Of a stretch of DNA of 64,000 nt, positions 26,426-35,651 are shown piece after piece (position 1 is the stretch's first letter; each line of letters opens with the position of its first letter). A program made the position numbers and the translations under genes. The stretch spans positions 5,332,001 through 5,396,000 of the forward strand of contig NZ_CP051684.1 of NCBI RefSeq assembly GCF_012849375.1. Direction: 5' to 3'. The notes beneath the pieces are model-generated. The model was not told where the DNA came from and did not search any database. It saw only the letters and a program-made list of their open reading frames with translations. The stretch comes from Duganella dendranthematis (lineage in GTDB: Bacteria > Pseudomonadota > Gammaproteobacteria > Burkholderiales > Burkholderiaceae_D).

Positions 26426-26480
26426 ATTCCCGCGCAGGCGGGAATCCATACTCGGCATGGGTTCCGCTGTTGCGGGAACG
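26426..26480. repeat. Dispersed-repeat-like palindromes (dRS3/REP type)
   Basis: ATTCCC-N8-GGGAAT (26426-26445) matches the dRS3 palindrome pattern known from Neisseria, within GTCATTCCCGCG...GGCGGGAATCCA. It is followed by an imperfect hairpin GTTCCGC-TGTT-GCGGGAAC (26461-26479). It fills the gap between thyA and rhlE. No second copy occurs in this window. Confidence 0.6.
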
Positions 26481-26518
26481 ACGCAGGTGGTTATTTTAGC
26501 AGGGCCGGCGCCGGCTGC

Positions 26519-28039
26519 TCAACGCGGGCCTGGCTTGCCTTTGCGGCCGCCCGGCTTGGCGGTGGCACGGCCGTCGGAGCGGGCCTGCGATTTGGCGCCG
26601 CGCGCGCCGGTCACCACCACCGCGCCTTTTGGCGCACCGAAGTCTGCGCCTTTGCTGCGCGGCGGGGCGCTGCGTCCTGCTGGCGCGCTACCGGGCACGC
26701 GATCGCGGCTGGCCAACTTGCCGATTTTTTCCGGCGGCGTCCAGAAGCCCAGCGATTCGCTGCCGCCGGCAGGCCGTGCCTCACTTTTCGGAGGCGCCGG
26801 CTTTTTTGCCAGTGGCGGCGCGCCGACAGGGCGTTTGGCGGCGTTTGGCGGCGGCCCTTTGCGTGCTGGCGCGGCAGCACCTTTCGCCGACGTCTCCGGC
26901 ACACGGTGGTCGGCTTCAAAACCCTGTTCTTCGAAACGCGGCACGGCCTGGCGCGTCAGCGTTTCGATCGCTTTCAGCACATCCACCTCGTCGGCGCACA
27001 CCAGCGACACCGCTTCGCCCTCCATGCCCGCGCGGCCGGTGCGGCCAATGCGGTGAATGTAGTCTTCTGCCACGGACGGCAGGTCAAAGTTCACCACCAG
27101 CGGCAGCGCTTCGATATCCAGGCCGCGCGCCGCCACGTCGGTGGCGATCAGCAGCTGTACTTCCTTGCGCTTGAAGCGGTCCAGCGCGCGCAGGCGGGCC
27201 GGCTGCGTCTTGTCGCCGTGAATGGCGTCCGCCGTCAGGCCGTGGTCCAGTAATTCCTTGACCAGCGCTTCCGCGCCTTTGCGCGTCTTGACGAACACCA
27301 GCGCCTGCGTCCAAGCCAGCTTGTTCAGCAGATGCAGGAACAGCTCCGGCTTGCGGCGCTTGTCGGTGGTGACCAGCCACTGCTTGACCGATTTGACGGC
27401 CGTGTTGGCCGCTTCCACCTGAATCGACACCGGATCGCGCAGTAGGCCCTTGGCCAGCTTGCGAATCTCATCCGAGAAGGTGGCCGAGAACAGCAAGGTC
27501 TGGCGCTGCTTGGGCAGCGCCGCCAGCAGGATATCCAGATCGCGCTCAAAGCCCAGGTCCAGCATGCGGTCCGCCTCGTCCAGCACCAGCGTTTGCAGCA
27601 GTTCGAAACTGATGACGCCCTGGTCGTGCAAGTCGAGCAAACGGCCTGGCGTTGCCACCATCACGTCCAGACCCTTGCGCAGCTTGGTGATCTGCGGCTC
27701 GATCGCCACGCCGCCATAGGCTACAGCGCTGCGCAGCGGCAGGTTGCTGCCATAGCTGCGAAAGCTTTCGTAGACCTGTTCCGCCAGCTCGCGCGTCGGC
27801 ACCAGCACCAGCGCGCGTACGCATTGCGGCGCGGTCGCGCCTTCCATCGTCAGCCGGTGCAGGATCGGCAGCGCGAAACCAGCGGTCTTGCCGGTACCGG
27901 TCTGCGCGGCCGCCATCACGTCACGGCCTGCCAGCACGGCGGGAATGGCTTGCTTTTGCACGGGCGTAGGCTGCTTGTAGCCCAGCGCGTCCAGCGTGCG
28001 AAGTAAGGGGGCGATCAGGCCGAGGGATTGGAAGGTCAT
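26519..28039 (-). CDS. rhlE: DEAD-box ATP-dependent RNA helicase RhlE
   Basis: This 506-residue RNA helicase acts in ribosome assembly or RNA turnover. Motifs in order: the Q motif TPVQKQAIP, Walker A AAQTGTGKT, PTRELAEQV, DEAD in LVLDEADRMLDLGF, SATFSDE, a helicase C domain with ATDVAARGLD, and HRIGRTGRAG. From about residue 375 the tail is basic and rich in Ala, Pro, Lys and Gly, as in RhlE, and probably binds RNA non-specifically. The ATG at 28039 gives the family N-terminus MTFQSLGLIAPLLRTL; the upstream open frame to 28231 lies inside the neighbouring gene. Confidence 0.93.
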   Translation of the reverse strand: MTFQSLGLIAPLLRTLDALGYKQPTPVQKQAIPAVLAGRDVMAAAQTGTGKTAGFALPILHRLTMEGATAPQCVRALVLVPTRELAEQVYESFRSYGSNLPLRSAVAYGGVAIEPQITKLRKGLDVMVATPGRLLDLHDQGVISFELLQTLVLDEADRMLDLGFERDLDILLAALPKQRQTLLFSATFSDEIRKLAKGLLRDPVSIQVEAANTAVKSVKQWLVTTDKRRKPELFLHLLNKLAWTQALVFVKTRKGAEALVKELLDHGLTADAIHGDKTQPARLRALDRFKRKEVQLLIATDVAARGLDIEALPLVVNFDLPSVAEDYIHRIGRTGRAGMEGEAVSLVCADEVDVLKAIETLTRQAVPRFEEQGFEADHRVPETSAKGAAAPARKGPPPNAAKRPVGAPPLAKKPAPPKSEARPAGGSESLGFWTPPEKIGKLASRDRVPGSAPAGRSAPPRSKGADFGAPKGAVVVTGARGAKSQARSDGRATAKPGGRKGKPGPR

Positions 28040-28079
28040 GGTGTGGTCAGTCAAACAAAAGGGGCGCAGTATAGCCGGT

Positions 28080-29168
28080 TTATGCAGTCGCCAGCGCATC
28101 CGACCACAAGGCCAGGATCTCGCGCACGCGCTGATCGGACAGTGACAGCAGGTTGTCGCCGATGTACAGCTCGACCCAGCTGCGGTCCGGCAGCGCCGCA
28201 TGATTGGCGCCGTTGAACAGCCACACGCCATGTTCCTGGGCGATGCGGCCGCGAATTTCCAGTGCCCGCTGGCGGCTCACCGGCAGGTAAATGTGCAGCA
28301 TATTGGCGTGCGGCTTGGCCGGATTGGGCGTCAGCAGCGGATGGTCGCGCAGCGCTTCATACAGCCATTGCGTGCGTCGGAAGTAATCCGGCATCGCTGC
28401 CAGCCGCGCGTCGAACTGCATGGCGGCGGCCACCACATAGGGCGTACGCTGATACACATTGCCGCCTTGGCGGCGATACCACTCCTGCGCCTTGGCGACG
28501 AAGGCCGCGCTACCGGCCAGCATGGCGCCGCCCATGCCGCCGATGCCTTTGTATAGCGACACGTACACGCTGTCGAAACCCGCGGCTATGTCGCTGGCCG
28601 GGCGGCCGAAGGCGGCGCTGGTCTCCCACAGTCGCGCGCCGTCCATATGCAGGTGGATGCCGCGCTCGTTGCAATAGGCTTTGATGGCCGCCAGTTCGTC
28701 CCAGCTTGGGCACTGGCCGCCGATCTCGCGTGCTGGCAGTTCCAGCACGGCCGCGCCCAGTTGATCCGGGATGGCTTTCAGTTCGTCGAGCGTCCATGGA
28801 CGATTTGGATCGCCGATCTGCAAGGCCTGGAAATGATCGAACAGCTGATGATTGCCGCGTTCATGCTTGAGGATGTGCGAGGTGGGATGCAGCGCCACCA
28901 GCTTGCTGCCGCGCTCCGCGCAGGCGATGCGCAGCGCGGTCGCTTGCGTCATGGTGCCGGTGATGCAGAATACCGCCGCCTCAAAACCCAGCAGGCGCGC
29001 GACTTTCGCCTCGAAATCCTGTATCAGCGCGCCGCTGCCGTAGACGTCATGCCTGACCTTGTGCGTTTCGCACCATTCGCCCATGGCGGCAAACAGCGCG
29101 GCAGGCGAGGGCGTGCGATGGCCGGGCAGGTGGCTGCGGCAATTGAGTTTAAGTTCTGCGTCGGTCAC
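28080..29168 (-). CDS. ltaE: Low-specificity L-threonine aldolase
   Basis: This 362-residue PLP enzyme of the beta-eliminating lyase/threonine aldolase family cleaves L-threonine or L-allo-threonine to glycine and acetaldehyde. Key features are FCITGTMTQATALRIAC in the cofactor-phosphate region, HLHMDGARLW with the PLP-ring Asp and Arg, and the Schiff-base Lys in SLYKGIGGMGGAML near residue 205. It is slightly longer than the E. coli enzyme (333). It lies 40 bp before rhlE on the same strand, apparently without a functional link. Confidence 0.88.
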   Translation of the reverse strand: MTDAELKLNCRSHLPGHRTPSPAALFAAMGEWCETHKVRHDVYGSGALIQDFEAKVARLLGFEAAVFCITGTMTQATALRIACAERGSKLVALHPTSHILKHERGNHQLFDHFQALQIGDPNRPWTLDELKAIPDQLGAAVLELPAREIGGQCPSWDELAAIKAYCNERGIHLHMDGARLWETSAAFGRPASDIAAGFDSVYVSLYKGIGGMGGAMLAGSAAFVAKAQEWYRRQGGNVYQRTPYVVAAAMQFDARLAAMPDYFRRTQWLYEALRDHPLLTPNPAKPHANMLHIYLPVSRQRALEIRGRIAQEHGVWLFNGANHAALPDRSWVELYIGDNLLSLSDQRVREILALWSDALATA

Positions 29169-29192
29169 GGCGGTCTCCTGAAAGGCAGCATG

Positions 29193-29936
29193 TTACCACT
29201 TCGCCTTGTACTGCCCCACGTAGTCCGGCGACAGGGTGCCCATGATGCGGTCCCAGAACAGGAAATACCAGCTGAAGTTATAGCGCGCCTTGGCGTGGTG
29301 GATGTTGTGCGCGGTGGAGGTGTTGATCCAGCGGCCCAGCCAGTGGCCCGACAACCCGCGCGGATACAGCTCGTAGCCGAGATGCGTGTATACCGCATAC
29401 ACCGTGTTGATGATCGAGAAGGTGAAGATGGCCCAGCCGGTCATCGGCACGATCAGCAGGATTAACACCCCGGCGCCGCTGTCGACGATGGCTTCCAGTG
29501 GATTGACTGAGTAGGTCGACCATGGATTGGTGTTGGTTGAGCGATGGTGCGTGAGGTGGAACCAGCGGAACAGGCGGCGGTGGTGCATCAGCCGGTGAGT
29601 CCAATAAAAGTAAGTGTCCTGTACCACCATCGCCAGCAGGATGCTGAGGAAGAAGTACGGCCAGCCGTGATCCGCTATGCGCGGATAGAACTGCGTGTAT
29701 TCGCCGAAGCCGAGCAGGAACAGCAACGGCAGGTAGCTGGAGAAGACGATGATGCTGCCGATGGAGGTGAACAGCTCGCGGCGGATTTGGGATGCCTCGA
29801 CTGGCTTGTCCTGCAACGGCTTGCGTTTGCCGGGCCGTTTGCGCCACCACAGCCACAACGCGAAGAACGCGCCGGCGATCACCGCATAGTAGATTGCGGT
29901 TTGCTGAAGGCTGTTGAGTATTCGGTGCAGCAGCAT
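29193..29936 (-). CDS. Sterol desaturase / fatty-acid hydroxylase family membrane protein
   Basis: This 247-residue integral membrane di-iron protein has the superfamily's histidine boxes: HRLMHH (HX3HH), HLTHHRSTNTNP (HX2HH) and HNIHHAK (HX2HH). Several hydrophobic segments span about residues 13-30, 58-78, 90-110 and 155-180. Family members hydroxylate or desaturate lipids such as sterols, carotenoids and fatty acids. The substrate here is unknown; bacterial homologues often act on membrane lipids. It lies 24 bp upstream of the threonine aldolase gene on the same strand. Confidence 0.88.
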   Translation of the reverse strand: MLLHRILNSLQQTAIYYAVIAGAFFALWLWWRKRPGKRKPLQDKPVEASQIRRELFTSIGSIIVFSSYLPLLFLLGFGEYTQFYPRIADHGWPYFFLSILLAMVVQDTYFYWTHRLMHHRRLFRWFHLTHHRSTNTNPWSTYSVNPLEAIVDSGAGVLILLIVPMTGWAIFTFSIINTVYAVYTHLGYELYPRGLSGHWLGRWINTSTAHNIHHAKARYNFSWYFLFWDRIMGTLSPDYVGQYKAKW

Positions 29937-30002
29937 GGCGTCTCCCGGTATTGGAAGACGCCATCATACGGTCGGCCTGCGCCAGCTGTGCTTATAAAAT
30001 AA

Positions 30003-31838
30003 TTAATGCGCTATGTGGACGTTGTGGAATTGCAGCGCCGCGAGGTTGGCGTAGATGCCGCCCAGCGCCACCAGCGACGCGTGCGTGCCGGTTTCGACGA
30101 TCTTGCCGTCTTCCATAACGATGATGCGGTCGGCGCGCTGCACGGTCGCCAGGCGGTGCGCGATGATGACGGTGGTGCGGCCGACCATCGCCGCTTCCAG
30201 CGCGCTTTGCACCAGGCGTTCGGATTCCGCATCCAGCGCACTGGTGGCTTCGTCCAGCAGCAGCAGCGGTGGATTTTTCAGCAGTGCGCGCGCAATCGCG
30301 ATGCGTTGACGCTGGCCGCCGGACAAGCGCACACCGCGCTCACCCAGGAAGGATTGATAGCCTTGCGGCAGGCGCTCGATGAATTCATGGGCGGCGGCCA
30401 GCTTGGCGACCTCGATCACTTCTTCATCGGTGGCGCCGGCGCGGCCGTAGCGGATGTTTTCCATGGCGTTGGCCGAGAAGATGATCGTATCCTGCGGCAC
30501 GATGCCGATGGCGTCGCGCAGCGTGTGCAGGTCAAGCTGGGTGATGTCGACGCCATCCAGTTTGATGCTGCCGTGTTGCGGATCGTAGAAGCGCAGGAAC
30601 AGCTGGAACAGCGTGGTCTTGCCAGCGCCGGAAGGACCGACCACCGCCACGGTTTCACCCGGCTGGATATCCAGCGATACGTGGTCGAGCGAGTTGGTCT
30701 CCGGCCGCGATGGATAGGAGAACATCACGTCGTTCAGCGTCAGTGCGGCGCCGTTGGCTGCGCGCGGTGGCAGCGCCAATGGTGTAACCGGCGATTGAAT
30801 CTTGGATTTGACCGACATCAGTTCCAGCAGGCGCTCGGTGGCGCCGGCGGCGCGCTGCGCTTCGCCCATCACTTCGGACAGCGCGCCAATCGCACCGGCC
30901 ACAATGGAGGCGTACAGGATGAACTGACCGAGGTCGCCGCCGGTCATTTCTCCCGACAGCACAGCGTGCGCGCCGAGCCACAGCACGAAGACGATGGCGC
31001 CGAACACCAGCACGATGGCCAGCATGGTGAGTACGGCGCGCGCGCGGATGCGGCGCATGGCGGTCTGGAACGCGCCTTCGACTGAATTGCCGAAGCGCTG
31101 CGATTCGATTTTCTCATGCGTGAAGGCCTGCACCGTCGGCATGGCGTTGAGGATTTCACCAGCCATGGCGGAAGCGTCGGCCACGCGGTCCTGCGAGTCG
31201 CGCGACAGCGTGCGCACGCGGCGGCCGTACATCACGATCGGCAGCACGGTGAGGATCAGCAGGCCGATGATGATGGCCGACAGTTTGGGACTGGTCACGA
31301 ACAGCATCGCCAGGCCGCCGATAAACAGCAGCACGTTCCGCAAGGCCATCGAGATGCTGGTGCCCACCACCGACTGAATCAGCGTGGTGTCGGTGGTGAT
31401 GCGCGACAGGACTTCGCCGGTCTGCGTGGTCTCGAAGAATTCCGGGCTTTGCGTGACGACGTGCTTGTAGACGGCGCTGCGGATGTCGGCGGTCACGCGT
31501 TCGCCCAGCCAGGAGACGGTGTAGAAGCGCGCCGCCGTGGCCAACGCCAGGATGGTGGCGAGGCCGAACAGCGCCAGGAACACCAGGTCGACGTGCTGGA
31601 TGCTGCGCGTGCCGGCACCGCCGAATCCGAGGTCGATCATCTGCTTGAAGGCGGCGGGAATGGCCAGCGTGGAGGCGGCGGCCACCACCAGCGCAACGCC
31701 GGCCATGGCGAACTGGCGCTTGTACGGCGCCAGGAATGGCCCTAGTTCGCGCAAGGTGGCAAGGCTGCCTTTTTTAAGTTCACGGGATGCGTTCGGTGCA
31801 GCGGCGGTTGGCGTGCTGGCGGTGGTGCTATTGGTCAT
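30003..31838 (-). CDS. MsbA-like ABC exporter (fused permease and ATPase)
   Basis: This 611-residue ABCB-type half-transporter would work as a homodimer in the inner membrane. It has an N-terminal membrane domain with six helices (about residues 40-330), then a nucleotide-binding domain with Walker A VGPSGAGKTT, signature LSGGQRQRIAIARAL, Walker B LLLLDEATSALD and the switch His in IIAHRL. The N-terminus is a Thr/Ala-rich tail before the first helix. Lipid A/phospholipid flippase activity is typical for MsbA, but other lipid or drug exporters share this layout. It lies 61 bp downstream of the CrtC-like gene on the same strand. Confidence 0.9.
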   Translation of the reverse strand: MTNSTTASTPTAAAPNASRELKKGSLATLRELGPFLAPYKRQFAMAGVALVVAAASTLAIPAAFKQMIDLGFGGAGTRSIQHVDLVFLALFGLATILALATAARFYTVSWLGERVTADIRSAVYKHVVTQSPEFFETTQTGEVLSRITTDTTLIQSVVGTSISMALRNVLLFIGGLAMLFVTSPKLSAIIIGLLILTVLPIVMYGRRVRTLSRDSQDRVADASAMAGEILNAMPTVQAFTHEKIESQRFGNSVEGAFQTAMRRIRARAVLTMLAIVLVFGAIVFVLWLGAHAVLSGEMTGGDLGQFILYASIVAGAIGALSEVMGEAQRAAGATERLLELMSVKSKIQSPVTPLALPPRAANGAALTLNDVMFSYPSRPETNSLDHVSLDIQPGETVAVVGPSGAGKTTLFQLFLRFYDPQHGSIKLDGVDITQLDLHTLRDAIGIVPQDTIIFSANAMENIRYGRAGATDEEVIEVAKLAAAHEFIERLPQGYQSFLGERGVRLSGGQRQRIAIARALLKNPPLLLLDEATSALDAESERLVQSALEAAMVGRTTVIIAHRLATVQRADRIIVMEDGKIVETGTHASLVALGGIYANLAALQFHNVHIAH

Positions 31839-31899
31839 CGTGTGGCTGCGGTTACGTGAATATACTTGTTATGACGTCTGGTACGGCTTTATATTGTGC

Positions 31900-32991
31900 T
31901 TACAATTTCATGGCGCTGACGTAGCCCGTCAGTTCCAGATAGGCGCGGCCGATACGCTTGCCGTCACGGTTCAGCGTGACCGCGCCTTCCCAGTACACCG
32001 CGCCGACAGACCGGCGCGAATCGAGCTCCTGGTCGTCCTGCAGCGGCACCACGTCCCATACTGTGCCGCCGGTGGTGAGCCGGGTGGCGACCGGATATTC
32101 GGCATTGGTGCGCGGTGAACGCCACCTGCGTTGCGGGCTAAAACTGACCTGGTCAGGCGCGAACTGCGTGATCTTACCGGATGCGTCGCGCCATGTCGCG
32201 TGCGCCCATAGTTTAGCACCTGTCTTGCTTCTGATCTGGAATGCCATCAATGCACCGCCGTCATCGAGGTTGGCGCCGATCCAATCCCAGCCGCTGGCGT
32301 CTGGATCGACGTACTCGCTGAACCACTCGTGATCGAGCCACGCGCTGCCGGTGACGGCGACCGGCTTGCCGTTGCGGGTAACATTGCCGCTCACTTGCAG
32401 GTGCGGTTCGCTGTAGTAGTAGCTGGCCTGGCCCGGGCGCGGGCCCTTGCGCGAGTAGCCGCGTTGATCTTCCGGCATCACGGCCTGGCCAGGGGTCAGT
32501 TTGATGTCATATTTGAACTGCGCGCTGTCGACATGGACGGTGTAGCTGCCGTCGGCGGCGCGCACCATGTGCCAGTCTTCCAGCTTGACGTTGGTGTCGC
32601 CGGTTTTGGCGTAGGACAGGCCGAAGCCTTCGCGCGCGGAGCGCTGGTCGTGCAGTAGTTTGCCGTTGGCCGGGTCGGATACAGCGGCGTGGCCGATGAT
32701 CAGCTGCTTGGGCGCGAACTGGCTCGGGTTATCGCGGTCGTGCGTGGTGGCGCTGCGGAAGAAGGTGACCTGGAAGCCGAGCGGCTTGCCGTCCGGCGTA
32801 TCGAGCCAGCCGGTGACGTACCACCATTCGGTTTTGAATTCGGGATGGGCGCCGTAGTCCTTGGGGAAGGACAGCGCGGCGCCGGCCGGTAGCGGCGTGA
32901 CGGTCGCAAATTCCGGCGCGGCGGCATATACCGGCAACGACAGCGCGAACGCCAGCGTGACTGCGACGAGGCGGAGCAAGCGGATGAACAT
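31900..32991 (-). CDS. CrtC-type lipocalin-domain protein (exported)
   Basis: This 363-residue exported protein has a signal peptide ending near LPVYAAA. The body matches the CrtC N-terminal lipocalin-like/AttH family (related to carotenoid 1,2-hydratase): EWWYVTGWLDTPDG, GFQVTFFRSAT, later LDHEWFSEY and DWIGANLDDGGALM, all typical. The ATG at 32991 overlaps the permease stop (TAATG). In many genomes such a protein is encoded next to an FtsX-like permease and an ATPase and is thought to bind a lipidic ligand in the periplasm. Ligand binding is inference; no carotenoid genes are nearby. Confidence 0.85.
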   Translation of the reverse strand: MFIRLLRLVAVTLAFALSLPVYAAAPEFATVTPLPAGAALSFPKDYGAHPEFKTEWWYVTGWLDTPDGKPLGFQVTFFRSATTHDRDNPSQFAPKQLIIGHAAVSDPANGKLLHDQRSAREGFGLSYAKTGDTNVKLEDWHMVRAADGSYTVHVDSAQFKYDIKLTPGQAVMPEDQRGYSRKGPRPGQASYYYSEPHLQVSGNVTRNGKPVAVTGSAWLDHEWFSEYVDPDASGWDWIGANLDDGGALMAFQIRSKTGAKLWAHATWRDASGKITQFAPDQVSFSPQRRWRSPRTNAEYPVATRLTTGGTVWDVVPLQDDQELDSRRSVGAVYWEGAVTLNRDGKRIGRAYLELTGYVSAMKL

Positions 32992-35651
32992 TACCAGTCC
33001 TCCCTGACGGCGCGTATCGGCCCGCCGGACAGCGCCTGGCGCCCAGCCAGCAGCGCGGTAAGCGCGGCGGCGGCCAGTAGCAGGCCGGCCACGGTGGCCA
33101 GCAGCGGCCATGGCATGTGCAGTTGCATGGTCCAGTGGAAGGACTGCGGGTTGACGACGAAGACTAGGATCAGGCTAATCACCCATCCCAGCGCGAAACC
33201 GGTAACGATGCCGAGCGCCGTCAGCGAGCCACCTTCGATCGCCAGGATCGACAGCACCTGGCGGCGCGTGACGCCGACGTGGCGCAGCATGCCGAATTCC
33301 TTGGCGCGCGCCAGCGTTTGCGCCGAGAAGGTGGCGGCTACGCCAAACAAGCCGATGACGATGGCGATCGCCTCCAGCAGATAGGTGATGGCGAAGCTGC
33401 GGTCAAATATCTTCATGCTCATGGCGCGGATTTCCGATGGTTCGCTGGCTGTCAGCGCGGCGGCGAACGGTAACTGTTTCAGTGCCTTGATGGTGTCTTC
33501 CGGCCGGCTGCCGGGCTTGAGCGTGAGCGCCACTCCGCTGGCTTCCTGTTCGCCGGTGATGGCGCGGTAGTCGCTTAGCCGCATCTGGATGGTGCCGGTT
33601 GGGCGGGCATAATCGCGCCAGACACCGGCTACGAGGAAGGCGCGCGGCGCGCCGGCAAGGGGCAGTTCGATGCGCTGGCCTACCTTCATGCCGTACAAAT
33701 CGACCATGGCTTCCGATACCCATACCGGCGGCGGTCCGCCCGCTGCGGGTAGTTGCGTGGCACCGACGATAGCCAGCGTGCGTCCGGGATTGGCCGCATC
33801 CACGGTGCGCGCCATCAGCGTGACGGGCGGACGGCCCGGCGCGAGGGCGACGGAGCGCGTGGTCAGGAAGTCGGCTTTGGCGACGCCGGGTAGCGCGGCC
33901 ACCGCCGCCTGCTCCTGCGGCCGCAAACCTGCCGTGGCGCCGCCGCTGGCGGTGCTGACGTAGATGTCGGCTGGCAGGATGTGCAGCAGCCAGTCGTCCA
34001 GCGACACGCGGAAGCTGGCGACCATGATGGCCATGGCGACCATCAGGCTGAAACTGGATAGTACGCCGCCCAGCGCAATGCCGGCCTGGCTGGAGGCGTT
34101 GGCGAGGCGCGATAAGGTGAGCGTCATGACGGCCGATGCATCGGGCTTGCCGGCGATGGCCGCGCTCCAGCGCCGGTGCGCGAAGCGGAATACGCTGGCG
34201 GCCAGGCGCGGCATCAGGCCGATGGCGCCAATCAGCAGCAGGGCGATGGATACGTAGCCGAACAGCGGCAGTTCGAATATCGGTGGCGCTTGCGACAGCA
34301 GCGCGGCCAAGGCGATGCACGCCAGCGACGGCCAGGCGCGCGACAGGCGTGACATCGCGGCTTCTTCGCTGCCGGATTTGAGGGCGATGGCTGGCTTGGC
34401 GCGGGCGGCGTCCAGTGCCGGCGCGGCGCAGCCCAGGAGCGCGACGGCCACGCCCAGTGCGAAGTAGACGGCGGCGGCTACCGGCGTGAATTGCACTTGC
34501 GGGCGCACACCGGAGAAAAAGCCGGCGCCAAGGTCGGCGCCCATGAAGTGCAGCGCGGCGGCGGCCAGGCCGTAGCCTGCGGCGATGCCGATGGCGGAAC
34601 CGGCGATGCCGAGGCATAGGCCTTCGAGCAGGATCTGGCGCAGCAGGCGTTGGCGGTCCATGCCCAGCACGCGCAGCAGCGCGAACTGGCTGCGGCGGCG
34701 GATCACGGACAGCGCTTGCGTCGAGAAAACGAGGAAGGCGCCGGTGAACAGCGCGACCAGAGCCAGCACGGTGAGGTTGACGCGGTAGGCGCGGCTCATG
34801 CTCTCGTTGCTGTTGTTTTGCTCGCCGTCGTTAGGCTGGTTGACGCGGAAGCGGCCGGGATAGCGGGCTTGCAGATCTTTTTCCAGTTGGGCTTTGAAGG
34901 CTTCTCGGTTGACGCCATCGCGCAGTTTGAGGTCAATGCGCGAGAGTTGACCGAGTTTTGCGAAGCGCCATTGGGCGGCGCCGATGTCCATCACCGCGAT
35001 GCGCTGGCCGGCGCGGGCGGCAGGCAGGGAGCCGGCCACGCGCAGTTTGATCTGACTGGTGCCGACTTGCAGCGTGACGGCGTTGGCTTGCGGTTGCAGC
35101 CATTGCTGGGCGGCTGCCGACAGAAACAGGGCGTCGTCGGCGAGGGTGTCGTTGATGTTGTTGTCAGTCGGCGTGCCGACCAGCTCCGGCGAGATGTAGC
35201 TGGCGCGAAAGGCGTCGGTGCCGATGATTTTGAGGGCGGTGCGCTGGCCGGGAACGGAGGCGTCGAATTCCAGCACGGGGGAGGCGACGACTACGCCGTC
35301 CCGTTGCGCCAGTGCCGGGTAGATGGCTTCGTCGAAGAATGGCTCGGTGCTGCGTACCTGGACGTCGGCGAGGCCGGACAGGCCCTTGACGGCGGCGGAA
35401 AATTCGTTGAAGGCGGCGGCGTTGATCAGGTGGATGGCAAAACCGAGCGAGATGCCGACCGCAATCGCGGCAATCGCCACCAAGGCCCGCACCGGATGCG
35501 CGCGCCATTCTCCCAGCAGCAGCCAGCGTGAAAGCCGGCGCATTGACGCCGCCGTGTCGGAGGGCGTGTGCAGCGGCGTTGCGTTGGCGCGGACGCCGCC
35601 GACGTGTTCCGGCGGCGCGACGGGTGCTGGTGCGGGCGCGTGGTCGGACAT
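32991..35651 (-). CDS. ABC transporter permease, FtsX-like (two FtsX domains)
   Basis: This 886-residue membrane protein has an N-terminal Pro/Ala-rich cytoplasmic tail (to about residue 40), a first membrane helix (WRAHPVRALVAIAAIAVGIS), a large periplasmic domain, an FtsX domain with three helices (about 255-400), central helices, a second periplasmic domain and a C-terminal FtsX domain (about 770-880). This YbbP-like layout needs a partner ATPase, and none is encoded next to it. ATG 35651 is chosen for the TAATG overlap with the upstream gene; an internal ATG about 36 codons later (MRRLSRW) is also possible. The stop overlaps the CrtC-like start, so the two products are presumably made in step. 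Confidence 0.86.
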   Translation of the reverse strand: MSDHAPAPAPVAPPEHVGGVRANATPLHTPSDTAASMRRLSRWLLLGEWRAHPVRALVAIAAIAVGISLGFAIHLINAAAFNEFSAAVKGLSGLADVQVRSTEPFFDEAIYPALAQRDGVVVASPVLEFDASVPGQRTALKIIGTDAFRASYISPELVGTPTDNNINDTLADDALFLSAAAQQWLQPQANAVTLQVGTSQIKLRVAGSLPAARAGQRIAVMDIGAAQWRFAKLGQLSRIDLKLRDGVNREAFKAQLEKDLQARYPGRFRVNQPNDGEQNNSNESMSRAYRVNLTVLALVALFTGAFLVFSTQALSVIRRRSQFALLRVLGMDRQRLLRQILLEGLCLGIAGSAIGIAAGYGLAAAALHFMGADLGAGFFSGVRPQVQFTPVAAAVYFALGVAVALLGCAAPALDAARAKPAIALKSGSEEAAMSRLSRAWPSLACIALAALLSQAPPIFELPLFGYVSIALLLIGAIGLMPRLAASVFRFAHRRWSAAIAGKPDASAVMTLTLSRLANASSQAGIALGGVLSSFSLMVAMAIMVASFRVSLDDWLLHILPADIYVSTASGGATAGLRPQEQAAVAALPGVAKADFLTTRSVALAPGRPPVTLMARTVDAANPGRTLAIVGATQLPAAGGPPPVWVSEAMVDLYGMKVGQRIELPLAGAPRAFLVAGVWRDYARPTGTIQMRLSDYRAITGEQEASGVALTLKPGSRPEDTIKALKQLPFAAALTASEPSEIRAMSMKIFDRSFAITYLLEAIAIVIGLFGVAATFSAQTLARAKEFGMLRHVGVTRRQVLSILAIEGGSLTALGIVTGFALGWVISLILVFVVNPQSFHWTMQLHMPWPLLATVAGLLLAAAALTALLAGRQALSGGPIRAVREDW

